A DNA stretch of 64,000 bases from Plumapathes pennacea. Taxonomy: Eukaryota; Cnidaria; Anthozoa; Antipatharia; Myriopathidae. The notes below the pieces were generated by a model that searched no databases, was not told where the DNA came from, and was given only the letters and a program-made list of their open reading frames with translations. This document shows, piece by piece, positions 44,348-57,091 of this stretch. The DNA is taken from contig OZ038463.1 in assembly GCA_964036295.1 (NCBI GenBank), positions 21,005,069 through 21,069,068 of the forward strand. Reading direction: 5' to 3'. Each line of letters begins with the position of its first letter. The first letter of the stretch is position 1. The translations under genes and the position numbers were made by a program.

Positions 44348-46583
44348 ATAGTCAAGTAGTAGACCCTCCCGTGAGCGACTATCCTTGCTTTGGATTAAAT
44401 GGTCGCTGTGTATGGGAGAGGTTCCACTGTATGAATACAGTACAAAAACAAAAAAAAAAACAAAAAAAAAAAATACAGTACAAAAATGTGCTTACCATAA
44501 ACAGCTGTGAATTGAGTAGCGAGAAACGAGAAACAAGCTAAATGATTTTGCTCTTTCCTGTCTGCATAAGCACACTGCATATCAAGTTTCAACAGCGCAC
44601 TAATCTCGACAGTTTGTCTTGATCGGGACATAAAATATTGATGTCCTAGTAGGCGTGCTCTCGATTTTAAGGTTTAGAATTACAAAAATTATAATGACAG
44701 GCAAAACTGTTAGATTCGCTTTGAGACATTACTTCCACAATGAAATAGACCGAGTGATCGTTACACCGCTGTACCTGTCATATGTCACTCGTTCTAGCCA
44801 AGTGACATTTCTGATGCGCTTTATTTAGCAAGATGATATGTCAGATAACCGATGGATGTTATCTGTGAACAAACCGCCGCGAAATGTGTCGTAGAGAAAT
44901 TCCACGTACGGGTATGGCGGCGAAATGCATAAAGAGTTGTCATAATGCCCCCGAGAGAATCCACATTTCCCTTGGCATAAATTGTTCGTCGTATAAATAA
45001 ACTGATAAATATTACTCACTGATCAATCAAAAGTCGGGGCTTAATCGGATGTCGCATCGTGGTTGTTTTCGGGTTCTTTATGTTTGGGATTTTGAATCTT
45101 AGCTTTCGGGGTCCTCGTTTTCGGTCTAAATTATGCTAGCACGTGCTTCGATCGTGATTTGTATGGGTATCGAGTCTGGCTCACAGGTCCGTTTGTGCCA
45201 AGGCAAGCTAACAAAGATAGGAAACCAGTCGACCGTTTCTTTAAGAACTTCTCAATCGAGACCGTTATTTCGCTATTGATCTTACCTGAACTTGCCCGAA
45301 CACGCAAAGAAATCCAGAGAAACAAACTGCCGCAAGACGGTCGATTTGTTCGTGAGCTTGATGCGACGAACCAAGTCCTATCGCAGTAACTCGACTTCAA
45401 ACGTAATCCGACTTCAAACGATCTCCGTTCTTGACCATGCGGTAAAACTATAAAACCTTGCTCGAACTGGCCTTCTATCGCCGCCAGCATCAACGTAATA
45501 TGAAACCAACGGATTACGTAACGACTGCTGTGAATGGCGGAAAAACCACTGTTGAAAGAAAACAAGACACATGCCGATGACTGGGTAGTTGCTTTGATAA
45601 TTCCTGTGTTTCCTGTGTTGAAAAACCGCTGGAACCATAGTACGCATTATACAAAACCGCCCTTTCTCATTGTCATATCTGATTTCCATGCACACGGTCT
45701 ATAATAACGCCGAACATACATATATTGCACCACTTTGGCCAATATCATTTGATTTGAGGGGAAAAGAAGTGTAATTTGCTAAAAGAAAAACAAATAAGCC
45801 GACTTAGGAAATTACCAGAATACCAACTGAAATAATCGGTGATCTTTCCGTTTGGCAAAGAAAACTCCGAAAGTTCCGTGAGAAAACTCAAGAGGTTGTC
45901 GAAAATTTGGAATAACAGATGGTCAGATGGAATAAACGCATTTGTCTGCACAGTCAACTTCCAAACAGTATCGTATTTCAGTCATGCTTGGCTAAAAAAC
46001 ACACAATATATTTCAGCTACCATCACACGAAGCGTCTAATTAAAATATGTGACGGCCTTCACTAGAATAACTATATTCTCACAAGGCGAGGTTTCTTGAC
46101 TTATGCTGGTCAGGCAGTCATATTACTCATTTTCTTATTACTCCCCTAACTTTAAACTACTTTGATATATGAAGCGACTGGCAGGAAATGTGTGCTTTGT
46201 AGCTGTTTTTCCTCTCCTAGGCAGATAGTTCAATTGTATGAATAAAGCTTGCTAAATTTGCCGTAATTCCAATGCAACATTTTCTCAAATTAACATGCAA
46301 CCATGCACGTTACTGTCCAATACAAAAATGGCGCTAACTCCAAAACATTCATTAAACCTTAGACGATGCGTGCAAAGGACTTTTGATTTATCTACCTTGT
46401 GCTCCATTTTGCATTTTTGACTATCCAGTTTCTCGGTCCCTTTGCCAAATGGCTTCAGATGCGCATAGTGTCGGTCTGTGGATATGTACGTGCCCACTTG
46501 CATGCTTGTGCACGTAAATTGCACACATTTGGCTGATGTTTTGTCGCGAGGGAATATACTCAATGGATAATACACATTCTTAC
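44348..46583. other. Gene-free stretch
   Basis: Poly-A tracts near 44451-44473. Overlapping ORFs at 45131-45565 (minus) and 45159-45389 (plus) lack motifs and splice context. Nothing supportable otherwise. Confidence 0.45.
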
Positions 46584-46737
46584 CTAATGTGATCATCTGA
46601 TCGTCACAAAATCCCAGGAACATATTGACGCGGTCGATCTGGGATCGAGTGGGCCATTTAGAGTTCCTATCTTCTTTGCCTTTTGATTTGAAACAAAATA
46701 TGGTGCAAAGATTTTCATATAAATTGGTTTTACTCAT
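46584..46737 (-). CDS. Possible first exon of an unknown gene
   Basis: ATG at 46737 opens a 51-codon frame beginning MSKTNLYENLCTIFCFKSKG and ending ...DDQMITL before a consensus donor (ATTAG-GTAAGA). Composition (charged, DDQ, RSQIDRV) is more protein-like than the surroundings, but I find no partner exon on the minus strand downstream and do not recognise the sequence. The ATG context is poor (C at -3). Confidence 0.25.
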
Positions 46738-49700
46738 ATGTCATTTACATACCAATCAAAGTTTTTGTGGTGTGAAAGGTTTTCCAATAGGTTTTGCTAT
46801 GACGGAGAAAAAGGGCAGTGCGCTTTGAAATGGCCAGCTATTAAAGCCTGCTTATATAAACATATTCTTAGCGATGGCTAAGATGGTCGTTTGTAATGAA
46901 TAGGAAGTTGCAGTGACTTCGAAAACATTGTTTTCCAACGTAACCTGTACATAATCAAATGTCTTGTTACCGTAAGTCCGGAAAAGGGCTCTGACTTACT
47001 ACATGCTTCGCTCGCAACAAGTGCGTAGAGCAATTACCGAGAAGTAATATTAGACTCATTCTGGCAACTTCCATCTCCTAAACTGAAACCTGAAAGTGCC
47101 GGCGAAAAGCTCTCAGTGAGTACCGTTCTGTCTTGCGTCATTGTTGAGTATGCTTTGTGTTTACCGTGTTTTGCATTTTTTGTAAGGATACGACAGCAGT
47201 TCAGCGGCATCATGTTCCGTTTTTTACGCTTTCACAGCTAGAGTGAAAGTTACATTTTTAGAGCAAACTATTTTTATCCGAATATCTGCGCGTTCGTCAT
47301 TCGCAGATCCACAAAATACTAATGGACACATCAAAAAATTCTTCGACCTTATTCACAAACAAAATCAGTTACACTAGGTTCTATAAGAAAATTATTCAAT
47401 TGCGTATTTTTGGAAATCTGGTACGCAAATCTACGTCAAGCAGTGCGACGTCTGTTTACCATACGCCCGTTTTTGAAAGATATAGCCGCTGACAACATCG
47501 TTTAGACGGCGTTAACACTGCACATGTGACAGAAACCAGGGCCGTGATCGAACACTAACGAAAACTGAAATAACAACAACACATCCATTCCCACATAACA
47601 TAATAATAACACACACCATACTATACAGATTACGCAAACCAAAAATGTCTCAATGTCATTTTGAAAATACGTCAATAAGTTTGGCCGTTGGGTGTCGCCA
47701 TCGGAAACCACTTCACTCTGGTCCGCCGATGAGAAACCCCGCCTGTCTGTAACCGCAGCCTGACCTGCCGTTGACCTCTGCACGAACAAAACCCCACGTG
47801 TCGTAAAATGAGTGCGTCGGGATTTTTGAGGAATTCGATGTGTTGTAATGTTTAATGGTACAAACTGCTAGCTGCATTACTGAGCTTTAGTGAACTTTAT
47901 ACTTACATGCAGATCCTGTTTGTACTAATTAAATTTGTGAATAGACCCTTTTACGGGTTTCGATGCATGATGGGTAATCAGGGCAAATAAACTGCATCTT
48001 GTTACAGCCGAACCCTGTATTTCTGATAAATTGACTAAAATGCCGCGTCAGCGTCGAATGTCTTTTTCGTTCTTGGTTTATCGAAAAATCTGTATCAGAA
48101 AGAAGTCGCGAAACTGTCCAGTCACTTTGTTAGAGAATAAAAACCTTTGTCATATGGCCCTGAGGCTACGAAATCTAATACAGTGGTTAATTTACTGGTC
48201 CATACTTTCCTGTACGGACCGCAAAATCCGTTTGCACATGTGGATCACAAATGATTGAATCGAAAAATTGCTAAACGTTTGCCATAGAAGGCCCAGAAGT
48301 GCAATAGGAAGTTGTGAAGACTGTAAATATAATTTTACCGGCCAATAACTTACTTTATCATATGGCTCACTGGTCCATGATGGAAAAGGAGCATTCTGAT
48401 TGGTTCGTTAGCGGTCCACAATTTCTTGTACGGACCAGGCAGACCGCTACGTCACAGTTTAATTTGTTTGTCAAACCTGTCAGTTTCACACACGAGGTTG
48501 TGCAGTTCTTTGGTTTCGGTAAAAGGTGTCGCCTAAGTCTGTGCTGAACCAAAGCGGTGCAACAAGAATCTGTAAAGGAGATAAATTCATTTCACGGGGA
48601 AAACCTTCAGTTTACAAGTCAAGAAAACAGTTGGAGAAGAAGATTCGACCTGTATTGCCGGTGTTTGTGGCATCGTGAACGGCAGATTTTAGCTCGTTGT
48701 CTTAAAAATCGGATGATTTAACATGGAAGGAAAGCAAAGTGATCGCCTAAAAAATGTGAAAAGTCACCGTGAACAAATCTGAGGAGATACAACGTTTGTC
48801 GGATACTGTTTTGTGATCATGGCGCCGCCGGCGGTAGCTATGCTGTAAACACCACAAGTATGGATTTTACAGTGGATGAACGCCGTTTCATTTCAAAACA
48901 AGACTGAAGTTGCCAGTGAGCTCGTGGCGTGGGTTGGGTCGAGACCAGAAGAAACTAAAATGGAAGGGACAAGAGCGAGACTCCCAAAAAAGACTTGAAG
49001 TTTCTCACCAGAAAAATGTCATACAGTATAGAAAATTTGACTTTTGACACCTTGCTCAAATGAAACTACTATAAATTGTCATTACAACACTACACTTGCT
49101 TCCAATTGCTTCTTAAAGGTTGAGCGACTATGCATTTTGAGCTAAGTGAAAGGTCAACCAGCCAGAAAAGAGTAATGCGTGACTTATCTTTTCATGCACA
49201 GTCGATTCTTCGAACCGGTTTTATTTATTTATTTTTTGAATCAGAGGCCACGATAATCTAGCCTTCGCTTCAATACTTATGTACATTTTTTTGTTGCTTC
49301 TTTCTCTCAAGTATTTCGAGTTGAGGAAATTGGAGAGCTACATCACCACGAATCAAATTTTAAATAGTTGAAACGCCGGTTGCCTACGCACGCAAACTGC
49401 ATGGTCAAGTGCTTCTTGATGCTTTGTCTTATGTTTTGCAGTATAAAACATTGAAGCCATATAATAAATCATTTATTGACCTCGCGCTCGGTCAGTAAGG
49501 TACATGTACGGACCGCAAAATCAGTTTGCACATGTGGATCGAAATGATCGACTCGAAAAGTTGCTAAACGTTTGCCATAGAAGGCCCAAAGTGCAATAGG
49601 AAGTTGTGAAGTCTGTAAATATAATTTTCACAATACAAGATAACTCGCTATATTTTAAAATCATTGACTGGGACAAATACGTGGTGACTTGAGGGTGATT

Positions 49701-50548
49701 ACTTTGCTGGAAGAACCCAAACGCTCCACGAGGAGGCAGCAAAATTAAACGGTGAGTTTTGAACGATGCGTCGGTCGTAGTGTGTGATGAAATGATTTCC
49801 CTTTAGTGTCATTTTGCCTTCTACGTTCTTGTATGTGTAAGAAACTTATTTAAAAGAACAGAAAATACTCTCAGCTACAAAGCAGTCTCTCCTGGAAAAA
49901 GATACCACTGCAGTTTTTTAAAAGCTTTAGGACTGAGTGAGCGAGCAATCGTTCGAGAGCGAGTTCGTTTACTGTATAAAGTCCCCTGTGTCGTTGTTTG
50001 ACATACGCTATCGGCCATAACTTACGGTACGGAACGCGCACTCAGTTAATAAAATTTATTTATAATTTCTGTTAGGTCGTTCATTTCCATGAGGCTTGGT
50101 GCAAATTTATAGCACCAATCACTAGCCGTTTGCAACCAATCAAGATCAATTGTTAACTTTCGTGCTTTATTGTTGGGGGTCTGTCGTTTCTAATACAACG
50201 CAGGCTACTAAAGTGTTTTTTAAAAAAATCAGAAATTCTGAATATGTACCAATTCACGACAATTCGCACTGCAGGATTAGAAGAAAGGAAACGACGATTC
50301 ACACAATTATTTTAAGCAAACAAAGAAATCCCAGTCCACACGAAATGTGTGAATCAGCTGGAACAGAACACAAGGGCAAATTACGATATATAGGTATAAC
50401 ATATGGTAAAGATTAAGGGATTTTTACCATCATATAGTTAGAATATTACATTAAAAGAAACACACATTTTTTTGTAGGACACAAAAAAGTCCTTACACGT
50501 GACGTCCGCTGCAGCAGAACACTGAAAACTATAAAATAACGCTTTTCG
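46738..50548. other. Gene-poor stretch
   Basis: Holds one duplicated 125-bp segment (listed separately) and fragments that look like transposon debris around 48600-49000. The ORF at 47502-47789 (minus) has one hydrophobic segment but no family resemblance, and I do not call it. Confidence 0.45.
48212..48336 (+). repeat. Dispersed direct repeat (48212-48336 and 49506-49628)
   Basis: Both copies begin GTACGGACCGCAAAATC and run through TTGCTAAACGTTTGCCATAG to TGTAAATATAATTTT, about 92 percent identical. They are 1.29 kb apart in the same orientation, so they could be the two ends of an element or an old local duplication. Confidence 0.8.
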
Positions 50549-50928
50549 AAAAAAAAAAAAAAAAAAAAATTAAAGAGGGGACCCTCATAAAAAAAAAAGC
50601 AAAGGGAGGACCCTTACCAAAGAAAGCCAAAGGGGGGACCCTTACCAAAAAAAAAAAAAAAAAAGAAAGAAAGAACAAAAGGGAGACCCTTACTTAAAAA
50701 ACAAAAACAAAAAAAACAAAGGAGGGGCGCTTACCGAAAAAAAATAAAGGGGAAACCCAGCAGAGGGGGGACCCTTACAAAGAAATGCTAAATGAGGGAC
50801 CCTTACAAAAAGAACCAAAGGGGGGAGACTCTTACTCAAACAAACCAAGGGGGAACCCTTACTTAAAAAAAGGGAGGGGGGACCCTTACCGAAAAAAATT
50901 AAATGGGGGACCCTTACTTAAAAATAGG
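50549..50928. repeat. GGGGGACCCTTACC satellite, small block
   Basis: Degenerate units of about 25-35 bp, each an A-rich spacer plus AAAGGGGGGACCCTTACC. Same family as 54178-56065. A single relic unit also sits near 52978-53010. Confidence 0.93.
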
Positions 50929-53601
50929 CACCTGTGAGGTGCATGTGTCTACTGCATTTCTTCTTCTATTTTTTTTGCATGAAGAAATGGCATTTGCCAC
51001 AGGCATCCCTCTTGCACCACAAGATGATTTGAGACGTATTTCCGTTAGTTAACATGCGAAAGAAGTGGGCAGTGAAATAATGACACTCAGACAAATTGCG
51101 GTTAAATGGGTGACTAATATCTGGGAGCTCAAAAGCCAGAGGCGCAGGGATGAGCCAGCTAGTGAGGTGCTCGTACCACACTAGGCGCGGGGGATGAGCC
51201 AGTTAGTGAAGTGCTCGTAACACTAGGCGCGCGGGATGAGCAGCATGGATAGGGTATGCAAACCCTAGGCATGAAGGGGTCGCAGACCCACATTCACCAG
51301 CAAGTGGTGTAGCACTCGCAGGTGAGCACCCGAGGCCAGTTACCAGTTTAATGGGCTATGGGTGGGACGGGAAAATAACTGCACTACAGATATAGCTGCG
51401 TGTTATCGCCACACAAGCTCAACTAAAACGACTAATGCGTAAGTGATACCGAGTGTATCAGGTTCTAAAAGTATTCCAACATGTGCTGCAGAGATAAGGC
51501 TATCGAGCTGTCAACAAGATATTGTAAAATGCTGATGTGTCGATGGAAAGCTATGGCTAATGCTAATAATATGTGGGCAAGCAAGTAACGCAAGCTCAAG
51601 TTGTTAACTCAAGTTTACGAGTGGCTGTGGTCACACTAGAAAGTTAAATCACGATTTAGCCAAATCTGTGTGTGACCGTAAAAACTGCCCAGTGGGGGGC
51701 CGCACTGATTAATGTTGTAAAGTGATATTGAAAGCGGCTTAGTTGAAAGAAATAACTCTCGTTCTAAATCATCTCGAAAGTACGATTTAAAAGGTGATTT
51801 ATCTAACTCTTGTTCCATGAACCAATCGCACGATTCATCGAATTGTCGACGTCAGCCCCCGTATTGATCGTAACCATGTACCACAACTCACTTTTATCAG
51901 TTCCCGCACTTTTTTCGCAACTTCTCTCAAGATGTCCGATCGACCTCCGTTTAACTTTAACGTTCCAGCAGATTCGGAAAGCACTATGATGTGCAAGCCA
52001 ACAACGAGCCTTCTCCTTCGTTGCCTCTGGAGCATGAACATCCTGATTCTTTTCAGTCGTCTGGATCGGGCTTTCCATATTAATTTCCTTAGCAAAAACA
52101 AGGCAAAGAGACCGATGATAACGTTTGCAAAGGCCATAGTTTTTACAACTCCAAAGTCCAGATGCTGCCCTTTCAGAACGCGTTCTATTTCATTTATCTA
52201 ATCGGATTATGAAGTTAGCTGTCATGTTTGATACATTCAAGAGAGCACGAATGCCACCTCTTCTAAATCACGATTTATCTTGCGGTTTAGTTTATCAAGA
52301 TTTAGGGTGCGAAATCATGATTTAGCTTTCTAGTGTGACCACAGCCACTGAAGTGTAAACTTCCACTTGAACCAGCTGGCCCGCTGCCAAAATGTCGCGT
52401 CGCATCTGCGTTTACGCTAAAACTGTTCTATAAGAAACGATTATTTTCTGGGAAACTGGGAGAATTTAAGAATTGGAAAACGCACACACTTAATGCAGGA
52501 ACAGAGAGAAGGATACCCAGACACTGAAAGCATTTCACTGATCAAAACTCGGATCAGCACAAAGAAGCACTTGCGTTACCTTAACTCCGAGAGCGTCGCG
52601 AGGCGAAACTGAATTACTGGAGAAATATAGGTTCCCCGAGATAAAGGTGCTTGAGGATGCAGTGACCATTGCTAGGAATATGCCTATTCAGTTGCCATTG
52701 ACGGTTTTAAAAAACATTTCACTTCACGGCCGTCACGACCAAATCAAATCAGTAACGACAAGCACAACTAGGCTCAAGTAAAGTATTATATATTTCAACT
52801 CGTACGCGAATGACCAATGGAAGATTCATAGATGCTTCGCATTTTACTGTACTTTCTCTGCCGACCGAAACATCGACACAAAATAATGACTGGTCAATTT
52901 ACGTACCGTTGCAACGTGTTGTCATACTGTACAGTTCGTCAGGAAAATCGGGCTATACATAGTACTGGCCAGTAGACACAAAAAAGAACCAAAGAGGGAC
53001 CCCTACTTACGAAAATAGGCACCTGTGAGGTGCATGTGTCTACTGCATTTTTTCTTCTATTTTTTTTGTATAAATAAATGGCATTTGCCACAGGCCACCC
53101 CTCTTGCACCACAAGATAATTTGTGACGTATTTCCGTTAGCTTGAATCAGCTGGCCCGCTGCCAAAATGTCGCGTCGCATCTGTGTTTGCGCTAAACTGT
53201 TGTAAAAGAAACGATTTTTTTCTGGGGAAACTGGGGAAATTTAAGAATAGGGAAAACGCACACACTTAATTCAGGAATAAAGGGAATTATGCCCAGACAT
53301 TGAAGGCATTTCACAGATCAAAACGCGGAAAGCACAAAGAAGCACTTGCGTTACCTCAATTCCGAGAGCGTCGCGAGGCGAGGCTGAACTACTGGAGAAA
53401 TACAGGTTCCCAGAGATGAAGGTGCTTGAGGATGAAGTAGCCACTGATAGGAAATATGACTATTCAGTTGCCATTGGCGGTTTTTGTAAACATTTCACCC
53501 CCACAGTCGCCCAAATAAAATTAGTAACGACAAGCAGAACTAGGCTCAAGTATTAAAGTATACATTTATTTTAACTCGTACGCGAATGACCAAATGGAAA
53601 A
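50906..53601 (+). repeat. Interspersed duplicated segments between the satellite blocks
   Basis: Two pairs of direct repeats: 50906-51050 matches 52994-53142 (GGCACCTGTGAGGTGCATGT...TTTCCGTTAG), and 52366-52831 matches 53146-53601 (ACCAGCTGGCCCGCTGCCAA...). In the second copy the two segments are adjacent; in the first they are separated by the 1.3-kb piece containing the element at 51621-52348. So the original composite was split by an insertion. A 44-bp tandem pair beginning GGATGAGCCAG lies at about 51150-51240. Confidence 0.8.
51621..52348. mobile_element. 728-bp element with terminal inverted repeats
   Basis: GTGGCTGTGGTCACACTAGA on the left is mirrored by TCTAGTGTGACCACAGCCAC on the right (with one mismatch region further in). 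The termini resemble those of the element at 31111 (TCACACTAGA). A minus-strand ORF (52137-51835, 100 codons, ATG start) has a hydrophobic N-terminus then a very basic stretch (MLQRQRRRRL); it could be a transposase-derived fragment, but I cannot assign it. Confidence 0.8.
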
Positions 53602-54177
53602 CGGATGTGGGCACTACACAGATAGCCGAAAATGATACCGGGCATCATGTTCTAAAAGCATTCCAAGATGAGATAAGGCTATTAAGCTGTCTCACAGCTA
53701 CTTGAACATGCAGGCTTGTTTGCCTAACCCTTACATTTTGGCACGAAACATATTATACAGCGTTTTTGGCACACATATTTTCAAAAACTGTGATTTGAGA
53801 CAAAATTAACAAGGGAAAACAATCAAAACAGTGAAATAACCTTTCGTTTGACCGGTTTAACACATTCGAAAGGTGCGGCAAGTTATCCTGGTAAGCTTGA
53901 AGCAATTCATATGAAATATTCACTAACCCGATCGCCTCGCTGAAAACGCTGTGACCTCATGGGTTTCTCGTGATTACGAGCTTGTCACGAAACAGTCTTC
54001 GCCGCCCTTCATTGTTTCTTCGACCAATAGTGAAGTTCGTGTACAATCGGTATTATAGTGCTTCCTTTCATTGGTCCCGAATATCAATGCGCGATCATTT
54101 ATCGATTTGTACATTACATTACTTACTTACACGACCGATGACATTGTGTATACGCTTCTTCGAAGCAGTAGACACAA
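53602..54177. other. Gene-free stretch before the main satellite block
   Basis: AT-rich unique sequence; no ORF with protein-like composition or splice sites. Confidence 0.5.
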
Positions 54178-56065
54178 AAAACTAAAGGGAGGACCCTTAC
54201 CAAAAAAGCCAAAGGGGGGACCCTTACCAAAAAAAAAAAACAAAATACAAAAAAACAAAACAAAAGGGGGTACCCTTACATAAAAAAAATAAAGGGGGGA
54301 CCCTTACCAAAAAAGCCAAAGGGGGGACCCTTACCAAAAAAAAAAAACAAAATACAAAAAAACAAAACAAAAGGGGGTACCCTTACATAAAAAAAATAAA
54401 GGGGGGACCCTTACCAAAAACAAACAAACAAACAAACAAACAAACAAAGGGGGAACCCTTACCAATAAAATCAAATGGAAGACCCTTACTTAAAAAAAAG
54501 CCAAAGGAGGAACCCTTACTTAAGAAAACCAAAGGGGGACCCTTAGTTTAAAAAACCAAAGGGGGGACCCTTACCAAAAAAACCAAAAGGGGGGGACTCC
54601 TACTTAACAAAAAAGAAAACAAAAAAAGAAAAAAAAAAAAAACCTAGGGGGGACTGAAAAAAAATTAAAAGGGAGACCCTTACCAATAACAACAAAGGGG
54701 GGACCCTTATCGAAAAGAACCAAGGTGGGGGGGGGGGGGGGGGGGGAAGGGACCCTTACCAAAAAAACCAAAGGGAAGCCCTTACTTAAAAAAAAACAAA
54801 GGGGGACCCTTATCAAAAAGAAACTAAAAGGGGGACCCTTACCAAAAAGAAACTAAAAGGGAGGACCCTTACCAAAGAAAGCGAAAGGGGGGATCCTTAC
54901 CAAAAAAAAAAACAAAAGGGGGGACCCTTACTTAAAAAAAACACCAAAGGGGTGCCCTTACTGGAATAAAATAAAGGGAGACCCTTACCTAACAAAAAAA
55001 AAAAAAAAAAAAAAAAAGAAGAACATGGGGGGACCTTTACTGAAAAAATTAAAAGGGGGACCCTTACCAAAAAGAAGCTAAAAGGGAGCACCCTTACCAA
55101 AGAAAGCCAAAGGGGGACCCTTACTGAAAAAAACAAAAACAAAAACAAAAACAAAAACAAAAAAAAAAAACAAAAAAACAAAAGGGGGGACCCTTACTTA
55201 AAAAAACACCAAAGGGGTGCCCTTACCAGAAAAAAATAAAGGGGGACTCTTACCAAAAAGAAAAACAAAAAAAACAAAAAAAAAAACAAGAAACAAAGTG
55301 GGGACCCTTACAAAAAAAACCCTGAGGACCCTTAAGAACATGGGGGGGGGGGGGGGGGGGACCTTTACTGAAAAAAATTTAAAGGTGGACCCTTACCAAA
55401 AACAACAAAGGGGGGACCCTTACTGAAAAAAACCAAAGGGAGGACCCTTACTTAAAAAAAAAAACAAAAAAAGGGGGAACCCTTATCAAAATGAAACTAA
55501 AAGCGGGAACTGAAAAAAAAAACCAAAGAGGGGACCCTTAGCAAGAAAAAAACTAAAGGGGGACCCTTACCAAAATATACTAAAGGGGGGACCCTTACCA
55601 AAAAAAAAAAAAAACAAACAAACAAACAAACAAAGGGGGGAACCTAACTCAAAAAACAAAACAAAAGGGGGACCCTTACTTAAAAAAAAACATAGGCTGG
55701 ACCTTCACCAAAAAAAAATTAAAAAGGAGGATCCTTAATTAAAAGAACCATAGGGGGGACCCTTACCGACAAAAAAATTAAAGGGGACAAACCTTACCAA
55801 AAAAACAAACAAACAAACAAAGGGAGGACCCTTACCAAAACAAAAACCAAGAGGGGGGGGGGGGTTACCAAAAATAAACAAAGAGGGGGCCCTTGCTAAA
55901 AAATATTAAAGGGGGGGTACTAAAAAAAACCAAAGGTTGACCTTTACAAAAAGTCAAAGGGGAATGCTTACCTAAACTAACAGATGGTGGACCCTTACCT
56001 TAAAAAAAAAAAATCAAAGGAGGGCCCTTACCAAAAAACATCAAAAGGGGACCCTCTTATCCAGA
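54178..56065. repeat. GGGGGACCCTTACC satellite, main block
   Basis: About 60 degenerate units in 1.9 kb. The core AAAGGGGGGACCCTTACC is well kept, while the A-rich spacer varies from about 6 to over 40 bp and often contains CAAA or AAAC microsatellites. Local higher-order copying is visible: about 90 bp at 54211-54301 recurs at 54333-54420. Poly-G runs near 54727 and 55342. The ORFs here (rich in Phe/Leu/Pro on the minus strand, Lys on the plus) are artefacts of composition. Confidence 0.95.
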
Positions 56066-57091
56066 AAAACTTGTGTTAGTTAGCCTGCACTACACGTGTT
56101 TCCACTGGAGCATTTGAAGAAATCCTGCAAAAATTATGGAAAGTGCAAAAATGTGGTCAAGGGAGGAGGGGAAGAGTCTTCAGGAGATTCCTGTTTAAGA
56201 CACAAAAATGTAAAATGTTATACCCTGTGTTAAACAGAGGACCCTGAAAATGGCACCGGCCAGAACATCCCTATACAGGAAGTATATGGGAGAACCCCCC
56301 CCCCCCCCCCCCCCCTCGACCAAAGCTCATGACAACACTTATGGTCAAACAAACCCCTTGCTTTCCCCACTCAGTTTGTTACCATGCGAAATGATGTCAG
56401 AGTCTCAACATTGCTAACAAAACAAGACAAAACAAAAGAACTTAAACATAACAAAACCGGAGCACGCTCGAGTGAACGAACGCACATGGCAGTACATGTA
56501 TTTTTAATGACGCCGATCCTTGCGTTACTTCCGACAGAATAATGAAGGCCTGCCCTTTGTCTTTTACTGTACGGCGGAATCAAAATCTCCCGAAACTCCC
56601 AGAAGTAAAACTACAGGCAAAGTGTGATCAATCAAACTTTATAATTTATATACTGTACACAGGAACTTTCAGAACAGTGCTCGATCGTGAGAAACTGACC
56701 GTGACGAATTCAACCTATATTTTATTCAGTTCAGATGGTATATAAAGTCAGTTAGCTTCATATTAATGTTTTGGAATATTTTTCAGACGGCGAAATCAGC
56801 TGCACCATAACTGTTGCTCGAATTTGCAAACGATCATTTTAAATATAAATTTTAAAATATTCGTGCAATGTGTCATCCGAATGATACAGGATTATCTTTA
56901 GATAAATTACTCCAAATTCAATCAGCACGTATAAATAAAGCGTCTCAACAGGAAATAAAACTACCGACCTTGAGCAATGAATCGAGCAGCAATTATTGTT
57001 GTCGCGAATGCGTAGTATCGCAGATGGGTTGTGTCTCAAATGGATTGTGTCGCAGGTAATGCGTTAATTTATGTTATTATGTTACGAAATA
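56066..57091. other. Gene-free stretch with poly-C tract
   Basis: A 21-base poly-C run at 56295-56315. Otherwise AT-rich 3' flank of the minus-strand glycosyltransferase gene, with nothing supportable. Confidence 0.5.

Noticed and set aside
45131..45565. 144-codon minus-strand ORF and the opposite 76-codon ORF
   Set aside because: Both strands are open over the same stretch, with no motif. An old gene fragment cannot be excluded.
47502..47789. 95-codon minus ORF with a hydrophobic segment
   Set aside because: No ATG start in the frame and no recognisable family.
54604..55426. Phe/Pro- and Lys-rich ORFs
   Set aside because: Pure composition effect of the satellite.
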